A DNA stretch of 64,000 nt from UBA7330 sp965243485 (GTDB lineage: Bacteria > Bacteroidota > Bacteroidia > Cytophagales > Cyclobacteriaceae). The notes below the pieces were generated by a model. The model was not told the origin of the DNA, did not search any database, and worked only from the letters and a program-made list of their open reading frames with translations. Made by a program: the position numbers and the translations under genes. This document shows, piece after piece, positions 35,464-44,224 of the stretch (position 1 is its first letter; the number at the start of each line of letters is the position of its first letter). Where the stretch lies: assembly GCA_965243485.1 (NCBI GenBank), contig CBDEVP010000001.1:4092001-4156000 (forward strand), written 5' to 3'.

Positions 35464-35934
35464 ATGAAAATTCGACTCCTATACCATGTATTGATCCTGC
35501 TTACAGGAGTTTCACTGATTTTTTCTTCCTGTAAAGGAAAAAAGAAGCTTACATCAGTTTCCGATACTGCACAGGTTTCTCAGCAGATTGAAGAGGAAGT
35601 AGAAGAAAAGGATGCTTCTGAGGAAACTTATTACAAACCAGAAGCTTCCACAGCGGTAACACTGGAGAATTACTTCCAATCAATTGCAAATGCATCTTCT
35701 TTAGCTTCTGCTAACAACAGCATCCAGGAAGCACAAAGTATGTTTAACTCAGGTGATGCCCCTGTATTGATCATTTTCTACGCGGCGGGCGGAAAAGCGG
35801 AGTACGATGAACCTACAACCATCAATAAATACCTGAATTATCTGAAGGACACGAAGAAAAGCATAAACCGTGTGGAGGATTACACGTTGGATAATAGCGG
35901 GAAAATCAAAGAACTGGTTTTATATAGGAAATAA
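35464..35934 (+). CDS. Lipoprotein of unknown function, first in LRR operon
   Basis: The 156-residue product has a lipoprotein signal (HVLILLTGVSLIFSSC) with Cys near residue 23. A Glu/Ser-rich linker (residues 35-60) is followed by a compact domain with TLENYFQSIANASSLASAN and GDAPVLIIFYAAGGKAEYDE. I do not recognise the family. It leads a string of exported proteins that runs to about 41.6 kb with short gaps or overlaps, so these probably act together in the envelope. Confidence 0.75.
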   Translation: MKIRLLYHVLILLTGVSLIFSSCKGKKKLTSVSDTAQVSQQIEEEVEEKDASEETYYKPEASTAVTLENYFQSIANASSLASANNSIQEAQSMFNSGDAPVLIIFYAAGGKAEYDEPTTINKYLNYLKDTKKSINRVEDYTLDNSGKIKELVLYRK

Positions 35935-35949
35935 TTGAAACTACACAAA

Positions 35950-36522
35950 ATGAGCATTCATAAAATCATATTCATTCTGGCGCTGACGCCATTTCTCACT
36001 TCAAATCTGGTGGCTCAGGAAGTAGATCCTAACCGTAAAAGAGCCATTGATTCATTGGCACTGGAGAAAGTAAAAGATCTAAGTAAGTACATCAGCCTGA
36101 TCGGAGATAAGTCAACACCGTATTCTGAGGCTACCAGGGTCATGGACAGGGCAGAGGAGCTATTTGCCCCGGACAGCGAGATGGGTGTTTCGTCGCTGAG
36201 CAGGTCCGATATTGCCTATTACAAGGTGAGAAAATACTTCGAACGGTTGATGGCGCTAAATTACGACAAGGTGGAGATCAGGTGGTATGATATCCACTAT
36301 ATCAGCGACCTGGAGTTGCAGCCGGATGGAAAATACGTAGGGGTGGTGACCATCTACCAAAGCTTTGTGGGTACTTCAGACGACGGACTGAACTATAAAG
36401 ACACCACGAAGAAGGATATCACTATTTATGTAGAGAAGAAAAAGACACAGATTGCCGGCAGGGTGATTGAATTCTGGGATGTACTGCTCGGCGACATCCG
36501 TGTGACTGAAACGACAGCATGA
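35950..36522 (+). CDS. Exported protein of unknown function (LRR operon)
   Basis: Using the ATG at 35950 the product is 190 residues with signal peptide MSIHKIIFILALTPFLTSNL, cleaved after AQ. A TTG at 35935 would add five residues. The mature domain has helices (SEATRVMDRAEELFAPDSEM), then a strand block with EIRWYDIHYISDLEL and GVVTIYQSFVG. Its layout is similar to the next gene product and to the N-terminus of the LRR protein. It overlaps the next gene by 4 bases (ATGA). Family not recognised. Confidence 0.75.
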   Translation: MSIHKIIFILALTPFLTSNLVAQEVDPNRKRAIDSLALEKVKDLSKYISLIGDKSTPYSEATRVMDRAEELFAPDSEMGVSSLSRSDIAYYKVRKYFERLMALNYDKVEIRWYDIHYISDLELQPDGKYVGVVTIYQSFVGTSDDGLNYKDTTKKDITIYVEKKKTQIAGRVIEFWDVLLGDIRVTETTA

Positions 36523-37346
36523 TCAAACTGCCTTTAGCCCTTTGTTTTTTAGGGGTTATTTGTTTTTCTCATGCTCAGGACCTGACGAAAGACCTCGAAG
36601 CTGAAGAGAAGTTTAGGTCGTCCACCAAGCAGATCAACCAGTTCTTCAGAAGGTTTAACGGGGAAGAGGATGAAGATGGGAACCGGTATTACGAAGGGGA
36701 TAAGAACTATCGTGATTTCAAACTTCGTCAGGATTATCTTTCCATTCTTTTTGATAATCAGAACTCAAGTCTTTCCGCAGATACAAAGAAGGAATTTACC
36801 AAATTAGTCACTGACAAGAAAGAACCAAGGTTTATTGATTTCCACAACGGAGAATGGTTTGCAGAGGTAAATGCGGGCTTTCGCTACAAAGGCAATCAGG
36901 AAACCGTCACTTTATATTTCACCATTCAACCCCAGGGCCTTGGCTATGAATGGGTGATCAGTGATGTATCCTATCAACGGTTTAAAAGCCTTTTCAATAA
37001 AGACACAACGGCTTCAAAAGCCTTTATCCATCCTATGAGTCACGAGTTGGATTTCATGAATCTCAGGAAAGCTCTTGAACCTGGCAAATCGCCGGAAGCT
37101 TATACAAAGCATGGATTTCAGCCGGACCAGCTGACTTTGTTTCTTTATGAACTGAAACTGGGAAATCTGAAGTTTGAAACAGTTTACGACCTTCGATTTC
37201 ATTTTTTCCAGATCGACGGGTGGTATTTTGAATTATCGGATTTCAACCGGCCGGGATATAACACCGGCTGGCTTATCTCAAACCTGGTCCCGGTCAATGA
37301 AAAACAGGAAGCAGCACTGAAACGATATATCTATGGCAAGATGTAG
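36519..37346 (+). CDS. Exported protein of unknown function (LRR operon)
   Basis: The 275-residue product has a signal peptide (LPLALCFLGVICFSHAQ). The mature part has a helix with Lys/Glu-rich sequence, DFKLRQDYLSILFDNQNSSL, a strand FIDFHNGEWFAEVNAGFRY and VTLYFTIQPQGLGYEWVISD, then a C-terminal domain ending in GYNTGWLISNLVPV. The helix-plus-sheet order resembles the preceding protein, perhaps an NTF2-like unit (inference). It starts inside the previous gene's stop and overlaps the LRR gene by 14 bases. Function unknown. Confidence 0.75.
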   Translation: MIKLPLALCFLGVICFSHAQDLTKDLEAEEKFRSSTKQINQFFRRFNGEEDEDGNRYYEGDKNYRDFKLRQDYLSILFDNQNSSLSADTKKEFTKLVTDKKEPRFIDFHNGEWFAEVNAGFRYKGNQETVTLYFTIQPQGLGYEWVISDVSYQRFKSLFNKDTTASKAFIHPMSHELDFMNLRKALEPGKSPEAYTKHGFQPDQLTLFLYELKLGNLKFETVYDLRFHFFQIDGWYFELSDFNRPGYNTGWLISNLVPVNEKQEAALKRYIYGKM

Positions 37347-39744
37347 TTTCCTTACTTTGATCCTGCTGAGCTTTATCAGCCTTGCCAGTGCCCAGGATAA
37401 CGGAGCCTACGAACAGCGGGTGCGCGATATGGTGGGCTTCCTTCAATATCTGCTAAATACGGTTGGAGACCAGGAAACCAATAACCGGGATAAGGATGTG
37501 ATCATCAATGAGTCTTACAATAAGATCTTCAGGGATGCACAGGTCCAGATAGAAGATGACCTTTTGGAAGACCGTCAATCAGTGATCAACAAAGACATTG
37601 TGGCCTACCTGAAAGATGTTGACTTTTTTTTCAGGGATGTCACCTTCGAATTTGATATCGTTAAAGTGGAGCGACTCACCAGGGATAACGGACAGCCTTA
37701 TTTCAGGATTGAACTCAATAGAACCCTGGATGCGCTCTCTATCGAAGGAAAAAAAGTAAACAACACCCGGAAACGTTTCATTGAGATCAATCTTGATCAG
37801 GCCAGTGATGAGTTGAAAATTGCGAGCATTTATACCACCAAGATCAGCAAGGAAGAAGAACTGCAAGCCTGGTGGTCTGAGCTTTCCTATGAGTGGACTA
37901 AGATCTTCAAGGTCATTTTGAATACCAATGAAGAAGTTTCTGCAGACATGCTCTATAAAATTGCTGCGATTGATAGCCTCAACCTGGCTGGTAATCAATA
38001 CATCTTCAACATCGAGCCACTTTACATCCTGACAAACCTAAGGTATCTCAATATATCTGAGACCAAAATCAGTGACCTGGGTCCCCTGAGGTCTGCCGGT
38101 GCGTTAGAAACACTGGTGGCGACGCAATCTGAGATCTATGAGTTGGAATACCTTAAATATCTTCGAAATCTGGTAAGACTGGATGTTTCTAATACAAGGA
38201 TCAGAAGTGTCGGGGTGATTGATCAATTCACTTCGCTGACCGACCTGGATCTATCCGGAAACTATATTTCAGACTTTAATTCCCTGAGGGAGTTGAGGGG
38301 ATTAGCACACCTGGACCTTTCCAATACTGCCTTCTCATCCACATCCATGCTGAGTGAACTGAATGTCCTTACTTCATTGAATCTCTCCAATACGCTCATC
38401 AGTGACATTGGCGGGTTGAGATCCATGAATCTTTTAAAGGAGCTCGACCTTTCCAAAACGGATATCAGCAACATTGAATTGCTCGGAACCCTTTCTGCGC
38501 TTCAAAATCTTAATATCAACCAGACAAATGTAGCTTCATTGAGCCCGCTGGCACAGCTAAAGAATCTAAAGCGGATCTATTGTGACAATACGAAGGTGTC
38601 GGAGTCTGAAGCAACCTCCTTCATGACCAAAAATAAAGGAGTACTTGTCATCAATAATTCACAAAGAGTATTGCAATGGTGGGATGAGTTGGATTACTCC
38701 TGGAAGACCATCCTTGGAGAGTATGTTGGCGGGAATACACAGCAGCCCGGAAGGGAGGACCTGGTGATGTTGTTGAATATTGACTCGCTCAACCTTAGAA
38801 AATCAAAACTATCTACGGCGGAGCCTTTGCGCAGATTTTACAAACTTCGATACCTCGATATCAGTGAGAACAATATCAACATACTTGATCCGCTGATCAA
38901 TCTGGACAAGCTTGAGGTATTAAAAGCTTCATCTACCTGGGTTGAGCAGGTTGCGCCTATCAAAGACCTGAAAACCCTGACTCATCTGGACCTTTCACAA
39001 ACGAGGATCAATGAAATCTATATACTTTCATATCTGGGTAATTTGAAACACCTCAATGTGGATGGGACCCCCGTATCATGGGAAGCCATAAGGGAATTTC
39101 ATCTGGAACGACCCGATTGTCAGATCATTTTTGATACAAAATACCTCTCAAACTGGTGGGATCAGCTTGAACCAGGCTGGAAAGATATTTTCAGGCAGAA
39201 CACTGATTTTCGCGGCGCTCCTGATGCAATACAACTTCATCAGATCATCTCACAAAGGAGTGTTAGTATTAATCAGTCATCAATCAGCGACCTGAGACCG
39301 TTATGGGACTTTCTGTCCCTGGAGGAATTGCATATTCAAAGGTCTTCTTTATCAGATCTTTCGGCTTTGCCAGCGCTTACCAGCCTTGAAATACTGGAAT
39401 TAAAAGAGCTTCCCATCGAGGATATTTCACCGATTGGAACTTTAACCGGATTAAAACAGCTAAATATATCAAGTACTGCCATTGATGATTTGAGACCTTT
39501 GGCAGGATTGCGTAACTTAGAGGTCTTAAATTGCTCAGGAACCAATCTGAGAAATCTCAGAGGATTGGAAAGCCTGACTTCACTTGTCAGACTCGATTGT
39601 TCAAACACTCGGGTCAATCGCCTGGATCAACTATTTGAACTGGATCATCTCAGTGAACTTTCTTGTTACAACACAAGACTGAATAACAGAGATATCAGTT
39701 CTTTTCGGGGTTTCAATCCCGATTGTAAAATTGTTTATTACTAG
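37333..39744 (+). CDS. Exported leucine-rich-repeat protein with three WW/WK-capped blocks
   Basis: The 803-residue protein has a signal peptide (FLTLILLSFISLASAQ). An N-terminal domain (about 20-175) resembles the two preceding proteins. Three leucine-rich-repeat blocks of the bacterial short type (LxxLxxLNISxTxIxDLxPL) follow. Each is introduced by an aromatic motif: LQAWWSELSYEWTKIF (about 175), LQWWDELDYSWKTILG (about 447) and LSNWWDQLEPGWKDIF (about 607). The three blocks and caps look like internal duplications. It is probably a periplasmic or surface protein-binding scaffold. The neighbours are also exported, supporting an envelope complex. The ligand is unknown. Confidence 0.85.
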   Translation: MARCSFLTLILLSFISLASAQDNGAYEQRVRDMVGFLQYLLNTVGDQETNNRDKDVIINESYNKIFRDAQVQIEDDLLEDRQSVINKDIVAYLKDVDFFFRDVTFEFDIVKVERLTRDNGQPYFRIELNRTLDALSIEGKKVNNTRKRFIEINLDQASDELKIASIYTTKISKEEELQAWWSELSYEWTKIFKVILNTNEEVSADMLYKIAAIDSLNLAGNQYIFNIEPLYILTNLRYLNISETKISDLGPLRSAGALETLVATQSEIYELEYLKYLRNLVRLDVSNTRIRSVGVIDQFTSLTDLDLSGNYISDFNSLRELRGLAHLDLSNTAFSSTSMLSELNVLTSLNLSNTLISDIGGLRSMNLLKELDLSKTDISNIELLGTLSALQNLNINQTNVASLSPLAQLKNLKRIYCDNTKVSESEATSFMTKNKGVLVINNSQRVLQWWDELDYSWKTILGEYVGGNTQQPGREDLVMLLNIDSLNLRKSKLSTAEPLRRFYKLRYLDISENNINILDPLINLDKLEVLKASSTWVEQVAPIKDLKTLTHLDLSQTRINEIYILSYLGNLKHLNVDGTPVSWEAIREFHLERPDCQIIFDTKYLSNWWDQLEPGWKDIFRQNTDFRGAPDAIQLHQIISQRSVSINQSSISDLRPLWDFLSLEELHIQRSSLSDLSALPALTSLEILELKELPIEDISPIGTLTGLKQLNISSTAIDDLRPLAGLRNLEVLNCSGTNLRNLRGLESLTSLVRLDCSNTRVNRLDQLFELDHLSELSCYNTRLNNRDISSFRGFNPDCKIVYY

Positions 39745-39761
39745 TAAAGAAGGAGAAAATT

Positions 39762-40394
39762 ATGAAAACCATCCAGCGGCCAGTCATCTTGATAATAATA
39801 TTAATTCTGGGCACCACGTTGTCTTCCATTCAGGCACAAAGCATACAGGAACAATTCGAAAAATTCAGAGAGGATGCCAGTAAGTGGGAGGGGTACACCA
39901 TGGTGAAGCACCATGAACTGGATGATTTCTGGAAGATTGTTTCTGACACCTTGAGTAAGAACCAGTCGGTAATGTCAGCTAACCGGAAAGAGATCAACAG
40001 TCTTTCCGCCAGAATTGATAGTCTGGGCATGGCACTTCAGCAAACAAAAGATGAGCTTCAGGCCAGTGAAGATGTAAATGCGACCATCGGTTTTCTGGGG
40101 ATACAGGTCAATAAAGTACTGTACAACCTCGTGGTCTGGGTGCTCATTGGTGGTCTCTGCGCGGCCATTGCTATCCTCTACATGATGTATGGCAATTCAA
40201 ATAAAGTAACCCGTGCTACAAAGAAGGATTTCAGTAAGCTGGCCACTGAGTTTGGAGAGTACAAAGAGAAAGCCACCAAAAAACAAATATCTCTTAAACG
40301 GGAGCTCCAGACAGCGATCAATACGCTGGAGGACAACCGGATAAAGGTTTCTCAGAAATTAGGTTACAATAAAGACTCCAGCAGGATATCTTAA
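39762..40394 (+). CDS. Signal peptide, coiled-coil and membrane-segment protein (Bacteroidota family)
   Basis: The 210-residue product has a signal peptide (residues about 1-25), a coiled-coil segment (about 65-105), one membrane segment (VWVLIGGLCAAIAILYMMY, about 127-146), and a cytoplasmic Lys-rich coiled coil. This plan matches a conserved Bacteroidota family that databases often mislabel as tRNA (guanine-N1)-methyltransferase; no SPOUT methylase motif is visible. It could link the periplasmic LRR proteins to the cytoplasm. It is 17 bases after the LRR gene. Confidence 0.75.
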   Translation: MKTIQRPVILIIILILGTTLSSIQAQSIQEQFEKFREDASKWEGYTMVKHHELDDFWKIVSDTLSKNQSVMSANRKEINSLSARIDSLGMALQQTKDELQASEDVNATIGFLGIQVNKVLYNLVVWVLIGGLCAAIAILYMMYGNSNKVTRATKKDFSKLATEFGEYKEKATKKQISLKRELQTAINTLEDNRIKVSQKLGYNKDSSRIS

Positions 40395-40398
40395 GATA

Positions 40399-41619
40399 AT
40401 GAGAGCAGGTCGTCGCTCCTTCCGTTCCATCTGTTTCCTGGCCGTCTCGCTGGTATGGATTTCCTGCTCAGAAAGAGAATCCACCTTTCAATTGGTCATT
40501 GAGCCAGTTGATTATACACGTACAGCTTCTCCGTATTACTTTACCATGCCTGATTCCATTCTGACCGATGGAATCCCTTACCTGGAATCAGCAGACAGAC
40601 CTGTGAAATACCCAATCCAGCAGGTAGCTTCAAATCAGTGGGTATTTATTCCCGATTCAATACCTACTGGTAAATCGGAAACCTTTGAACTTGTTTATAT
40701 GAAACAAGCATCCGACCACGTCCGGACAAGGATTGAAAATGGGAAACTCACCATGCTGGTCAAGGGTAAACCGGTTTTGAACTATCAGATGGAGACCCTG
40801 ATGCCACCACCAGGCAATCCTGAATACTACCAAAAAGGCGGTTTCATTCATCCCGCTTATTCCCCCGGTGGCCAGGTGATCACCGATGGTTTTCCGGAAG
40901 GGCATATGCATCAGCATGGGATCTTTTTTGCATGGGTAAACACCAGGTTTCAGGGAAGGGATACCGATTTCTGGAACCAGCAGGACGAAACAGGTACGGT
41001 TGTCTTTGACCAACTGATCGATCATAAGGAAGGCCCTGTTTTTGGTGAATTTAAGAGCTCTCACATAGCTGTAGCATTCAATGGAGTGGATACTACCGAA
41101 GTGTTGCAGGAATTATGGACCGTGCGTGTGTACAACATCTCAGATTATTTCCTTTGGGACATGGAGGTGGATCAGGAGAATATCTCCATGGACACGCTGC
41201 ATGTTCTTCAGTATCATTACGGAGGGATGGCTTTCAGAGGTAGTGCCGAATGGAATGATACGACCGCTGCCAATGGAGCAGAAAAATATGGTCCGGGGCA
41301 GGGGGGATTCCTCACCAGTGAAGGACTTGGTAGAGCAGGAAATCATACACGACCTAATTGGGTAAGTATGTTTGGCAATGTAAATAGCACAACTGTTAGC
41401 CTTGTTGCCATGAACGGTACCAAAAACTTCAGGTCACCGCAGTATGTAAGGATTCATCCAAACATGCCCTACTTCTGTTTCCTTCCCATGGTGGATAATG
41501 GATTTAACTTTAAGCCGGGGGACGTATACAAAGCCCGCTTCAGAGTCCTGACCATGAATGGCGCTCCCGATACGCAGCTGATCGATCAGCAATGGAAACA
41601 ATACACTGCCCCGCAATAA
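40399..41619 (+). CDS. DUF6807 (PmoA-like) lipoprotein
   Basis: The 406-residue product has a lipoprotein signal (FLAVSLVWISCSERES). Near residue 150 it has FIHPAYSPGGQVITDGFPEG followed by HMHQHGIFFAWVN and FWNQQDETG, which is the DUF6807 family signature. Members are found beside sugar-degradation genes in Bacteroidota and Planctomycetes and have no proven reaction. Here it follows the LRR operon by 4 bases, so it may be read from the same message. The role is unknown. Confidence 0.85.
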   Translation: MRAGRRSFRSICFLAVSLVWISCSERESTFQLVIEPVDYTRTASPYYFTMPDSILTDGIPYLESADRPVKYPIQQVASNQWVFIPDSIPTGKSETFELVYMKQASDHVRTRIENGKLTMLVKGKPVLNYQMETLMPPPGNPEYYQKGGFIHPAYSPGGQVITDGFPEGHMHQHGIFFAWVNTRFQGRDTDFWNQQDETGTVVFDQLIDHKEGPVFGEFKSSHIAVAFNGVDTTEVLQELWTVRVYNISDYFLWDMEVDQENISMDTLHVLQYHYGGMAFRGSAEWNDTTAANGAEKYGPGQGGFLTSEGLGRAGNHTRPNWVSMFGNVNSTTVSLVAMNGTKNFRSPQYVRIHPNMPYFCFLPMVDNGFNFKPGDVYKARFRVLTMNGAPDTQLIDQQWKQYTAPQ

Positions 41620-41800
41620 GTCCAACTCACGGCAGTCTTCTATCGTTTTCTGACCGGTTTATCTTTCCGTAATCCCCCGGGTAGTACTCAAATAACCTGA
41701 TTTACGATACTTTCCAATGATCATGGTAAACAAAAGCAACCACCTGAAGTCATTTCATGGTATTGGATAATAAATATCAGTTCCTCAAACCCTGAATCCA

Positions 41801-42973
41801 ATGAAAGTGACGAAACAACTACTATCAACACTTAGCCTCATCATGTCGCTAATTGTTATTTCAGCAATCATCTCCTGCAACAAGGATAATGAAATGGCCG
41901 GGCCACAACCAACAGGAGAAGAGATCAGCTATGACCTGAGCGCCGTGGGCAGTTCTAATGTATCCGGTACGGTGCGCTTCGAAGAACTCGACGATATGAG
42001 TATCAGGATTACCATCACCCTGTCAGGAACCTCTGCCGGAGGTGATCACCCCGCTCATATACATGCTAATTCAGCCGCAGAAGGCGGCGGGATCGTGCTG
42101 GATCTTGAAAATGTGGACGGATCGACCGGAATGAGTCAAACCATCGTCACCGAACTGAACGATGGTACAGACCTGTCATTTGAATCATTACAGGAATTTG
42201 ACGGATATATCAACGTGCACAATTCGTCCTCCGACCTGGGCACATTACTGGCTCAGGGAGATATAGGATCAAATGAGCTAACCGGAGATTCTCAGGAGTA
42301 TGTGTTGTCGGAAGTCGGTGATAGCGGTATCTCAGGCACAGCGACATTTAGCAAACGTGTGAGCGGTGAAACCCTTGTAGTGATCAATCTAACAGGGGAT
42401 CCGGAGGATAGTAATCATCCCACCCACATCCATACCGGCTCCGCACAAAACCCCGGAGGGATAGCCATTGATCTGAACAATGTGAGAAATGGTTTTAGCC
42501 GGACAAACGTTGCCGAATTCAATAATGGGACGGCGATAACTTACGAAGAGCTCATCAGCTATGCGGGTTACATCAATGTACACAAAGCCCAGGGCGATCT
42601 GGGAACGATCGTTACACAGGGTAATATCGGATCCAGTGTGGGCTCGACCGGTGGCGTGAGCTATGACGTAACGAACACCGGCATGTCAGCCTATTCATTT
42701 TCCGGAGGTAGCCTGAGTAGTGCTTCCAATCCAAACATTTCCCTCAAAAGAGGCAATACTTATGTATTTAATGTAAATGCACCCGGACACCCTTTTTGGA
42801 TTAACTCTACCCAGGGTACGGGTACTGGCAATTCCTATAATAACGGGGTGACCAACAATGGAGCGGAGAGTGGCACCGTAACTTTTGTGGTACCTAATGA
42901 CGCCCCTGACAAGCTTTTTTACAATTGTGAGTTTCATGCCTCGATGACTGGCGAACTTAGTATCACTGATTGA
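41801..42973 (+). CDS. Lipoprotein with two CHRD domains and a cupredoxin-like domain
   Basis: The 390-residue protein has a lipoprotein signal (LIVISAIISCNKDNE). Two CHRD-like repeats follow, at about 40-155 (GDHPAHIHANSAAEGG, GYINVHNSSSDLGTLLAQG) and about 165-275 (NHPTHIHTGSAQNPGGIAID, GYINVHKAQGDLGTIVTQG). The last 105 residues look like a plastocyanin/cupredoxin fold with candidate copper ligands in APGHPFW and YNCEFHASM (the Cys..His..Met triad). A copper-binding electron or superoxide role is inferred from the fold. It is a single gene with a promoterless-looking 180-base gap upstream. Expected location is the outer-membrane surface. Confidence 0.8.
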   Translation: MKVTKQLLSTLSLIMSLIVISAIISCNKDNEMAGPQPTGEEISYDLSAVGSSNVSGTVRFEELDDMSIRITITLSGTSAGGDHPAHIHANSAAEGGGIVLDLENVDGSTGMSQTIVTELNDGTDLSFESLQEFDGYINVHNSSSDLGTLLAQGDIGSNELTGDSQEYVLSEVGDSGISGTATFSKRVSGETLVVINLTGDPEDSNHPTHIHTGSAQNPGGIAIDLNNVRNGFSRTNVAEFNNGTAITYEELISYAGYINVHKAQGDLGTIVTQGNIGSSVGSTGGVSYDVTNTGMSAYSFSGGSLSSASNPNISLKRGNTYVFNVNAPGHPFWINSTQGTGTGNSYNNGVTNNGAESGTVTFVVPNDAPDKLFYNCEFHASMTGELSITD

Positions 42974-43002
42974 TGGACAGGTAACTCTACCCAGATTGTT
43001 TA

Positions 43003-43042
43003 GTCATGCCATGACTCCGAAAGTCATGGCATGACAATTTTT
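43003..43042 (+). terminator. Terminator after the CHRD-cupredoxin gene
   Basis: GTCATGCCATGACT (43003-43016) pairs perfectly over 14 bp with AGTCATGGCATGAC (43022-43035), loop CCGAA, followed by AATTTTTA. It is 30 bases after the stop at 42973. A stem this long with a T-run fits a Rho-independent terminator, perhaps bidirectional. Confidence 0.8.
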
Positions 43043-43061
43043 AGGCCTATATACTTCCCAT

Positions 43062-43079
43062 GTCTGTCCCCTTACAGAC
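43062..43079. repeat. Short palindrome of the GTCTGT..ACAGAC family
   Basis: GTCTGT (43062-43067), CCCCTT, ACAGAC (43074-43079) is a 6-bp stem with a C/T-rich loop. Similar elements occur at 44072-44102, 46973-46990 and 61828-61851, differing in stem bases but keeping a pyrimidine-rich loop. Confidence 0.5.
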
Positions 43080-43132
43080 CTAATCGTGTAATTGACAAGG
43101 GCTAAACCATTTCCTTTGAATTTCGTATTTAC

Positions 43133-43144
43133 ATGTACGTACAT
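43133..43144 (+). promoter_or_regulatory. Palindromic operator candidate before the pirin gene
   Basis: ATGTACGTACAT is a perfect 12-bp palindrome located 22 bases before the pirin ATG. TTG at 43092-43094 and TTCCTTTG at 43111-43118 resemble the -33 and -7 elements (second one imperfect), so the palindrome would fall just downstream of the predicted transcription start, a place for a repressor. The regulator is not in this window. Confidence 0.4.
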
Positions 43145-43166
43145 ATAAATTGAAAAGAATCATAAT

Positions 43167-43877
43167 ATGAAAACTGTATTGCATAAATCTAATTCCAGGG
43201 GGCATGCCAATCATGGCTGGCTCAATTCATACCATTCGTTCAGCTTTGCGAATTATTACAACCCGGACAGGATCCATTTTGGGATGTTACGGGTCCTGAA
43301 TGATGATACAGTAGAAGGAGGGAAGGGATTCGGAACACACCCGCATGACAACATGGAGATCATCTCTATCCCGCTTGAAGGAGATCTGGAGCACAAGGAC
43401 AGCATGGGTAATGCCGCGGTCATCAAAGAAGGGGATGTTCAGGTGATGAGTGCGGGAACCGGGGTATTTCACAGCGAATACAATAAGAATGCTGACAAGG
43501 CGGTCAAATTCTTACAGATCTGGATGTTTCCCAGGGAAAAGAATGTGACACCGAGGTATGACCAGATCAGCACGAAGGACCTGGAAAAGCCGAATGAGTT
43601 TTACCAGGTGCTTTCTCCAAATAAGGACGACCAGGGCGTCTGGGCGCATCAGGACGCCTGGTTCCACCTGGGAAAATTTGACGAGGCTAAAGAAGTCACC
43701 TACAAAGTGCACAAACCCGGAAATGGTGTGTATGCCTTTGTGCTGGAAGGTGACGTTGAAATCGCAGGAACTGATCTTTCAAAACGGGATGCCCTTGGCG
43801 TGTGGGAGACTGATGAGATCAGGATCAATGTAAAGCCGGGAAACAAAATCCTGCTCATGGAAGTACCGATGAATTAA
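43167..43877 (+). CDS. Pirin family protein (quercetinase-like)
   Basis: The 236-residue bicupin protein has NSYHSFSFANYYNPDRIHFG and the metal-binding box FGTHPHDNMEIISIPLEG (His pair and Glu around residues 57-64), followed by GTGVFHSEYN, all pirin hallmarks. Bacterial pirins such as YhhW cleave quercetin in vitro, and some act as redox regulators; the natural substrate is unknown. It is a single gene with a palindrome 22 bases upstream and a good terminator 45 bases downstream. Confidence 0.9.
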   Translation: MKTVLHKSNSRGHANHGWLNSYHSFSFANYYNPDRIHFGMLRVLNDDTVEGGKGFGTHPHDNMEIISIPLEGDLEHKDSMGNAAVIKEGDVQVMSAGTGVFHSEYNKNADKAVKFLQIWMFPREKNVTPRYDQISTKDLEKPNEFYQVLSPNKDDQGVWAHQDAWFHLGKFDEAKEVTYKVHKPGNGVYAFVLEGDVEIAGTDLSKRDALGVWETDEIRINVKPGNKILLMEVPMN

Positions 43878-43920
43878 AAACTCTCCCTGGTTCGTGTCTT
43901 CACGAATCCGGAAGTTTAGG

Positions 43921-43954
43921 AGCAGATTTGATTTGATCAGGTCTGCTTTTTTTT
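43921..43954 (+). terminator. Rho-independent terminator after the pirin gene
   Basis: AGCAGA (43921-43926) and TCTGCT (43942-43947) form a stem followed by a run of eight T (43947-43954). It is 44 bases after the pirin stop, a classic intrinsic terminator position. Confidence 0.75.
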
Positions 43955-44071
43955 AGCCGATTCCTCTGGCATCGGGTCATAGCCTAATCCCGAAGGGATG
44001 AGGGTCCGTAGCTAAATTAATGTCAGTTCGATGTAAGAAAAAACAAAAAAACCCGTCATTCCGCTATCCAG

Positions 44072-44145
44072 GGTCTGTGCCCTCACTGTGCCCTCACAGA
44101 CCTGCTTCTTGTTGGTGTTGTCACTGTGTTATCACCGACAAGAAG
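44072..44145. repeat. Two adjacent palindromes between pirin and DUF2892 genes
   Basis: The first is GGTCTGTG (44072-44079) with CACAGACC (44095-44102), an 8-bp stem. The second is CTTCTTGTTGGTG (44105-44117) with CACCGACAAGAAG (44133-44145), 13 bp with one G-U pair. They belong to the same loose family as other hairpins listed here and may be mobile intergenic repeats. Confidence 0.6.
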
Positions 44146-44224
44146 CTATCCGCTCTGTAACATTTGTTGCATAATCATCCATGGGATTGAATCAGATTTG
44201 CTTCTATATCTAATCAATATCTTT

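Larger units (their letters stand above)
43878..44224. other. Intergenic region with a terminator and nested palindromes
   Basis: The 347 bases hold a terminator at 43921-43954, a small hairpin at 43989-44001 (ATCCC GAA GGGAT) and two palindromes at 44072-44145. No credible gene is present. A frame reading into the next gene from 44126 runs through the palindromes and is not preferred as coding. Confidence 0.6.

Noticed and set aside
39762..40394. tRNA (guanine-N1)-methyltransferase annotation
   Set aside because: The protein has a signal peptide, a coiled coil and a membrane helix, and no methyltransferase motif is visible.
44126..44224. N-terminal extension of the DUF2892 gene
   Set aside because: The ATG at 44225 gives the family start; the extension runs through the palindrome at 44105-44145.
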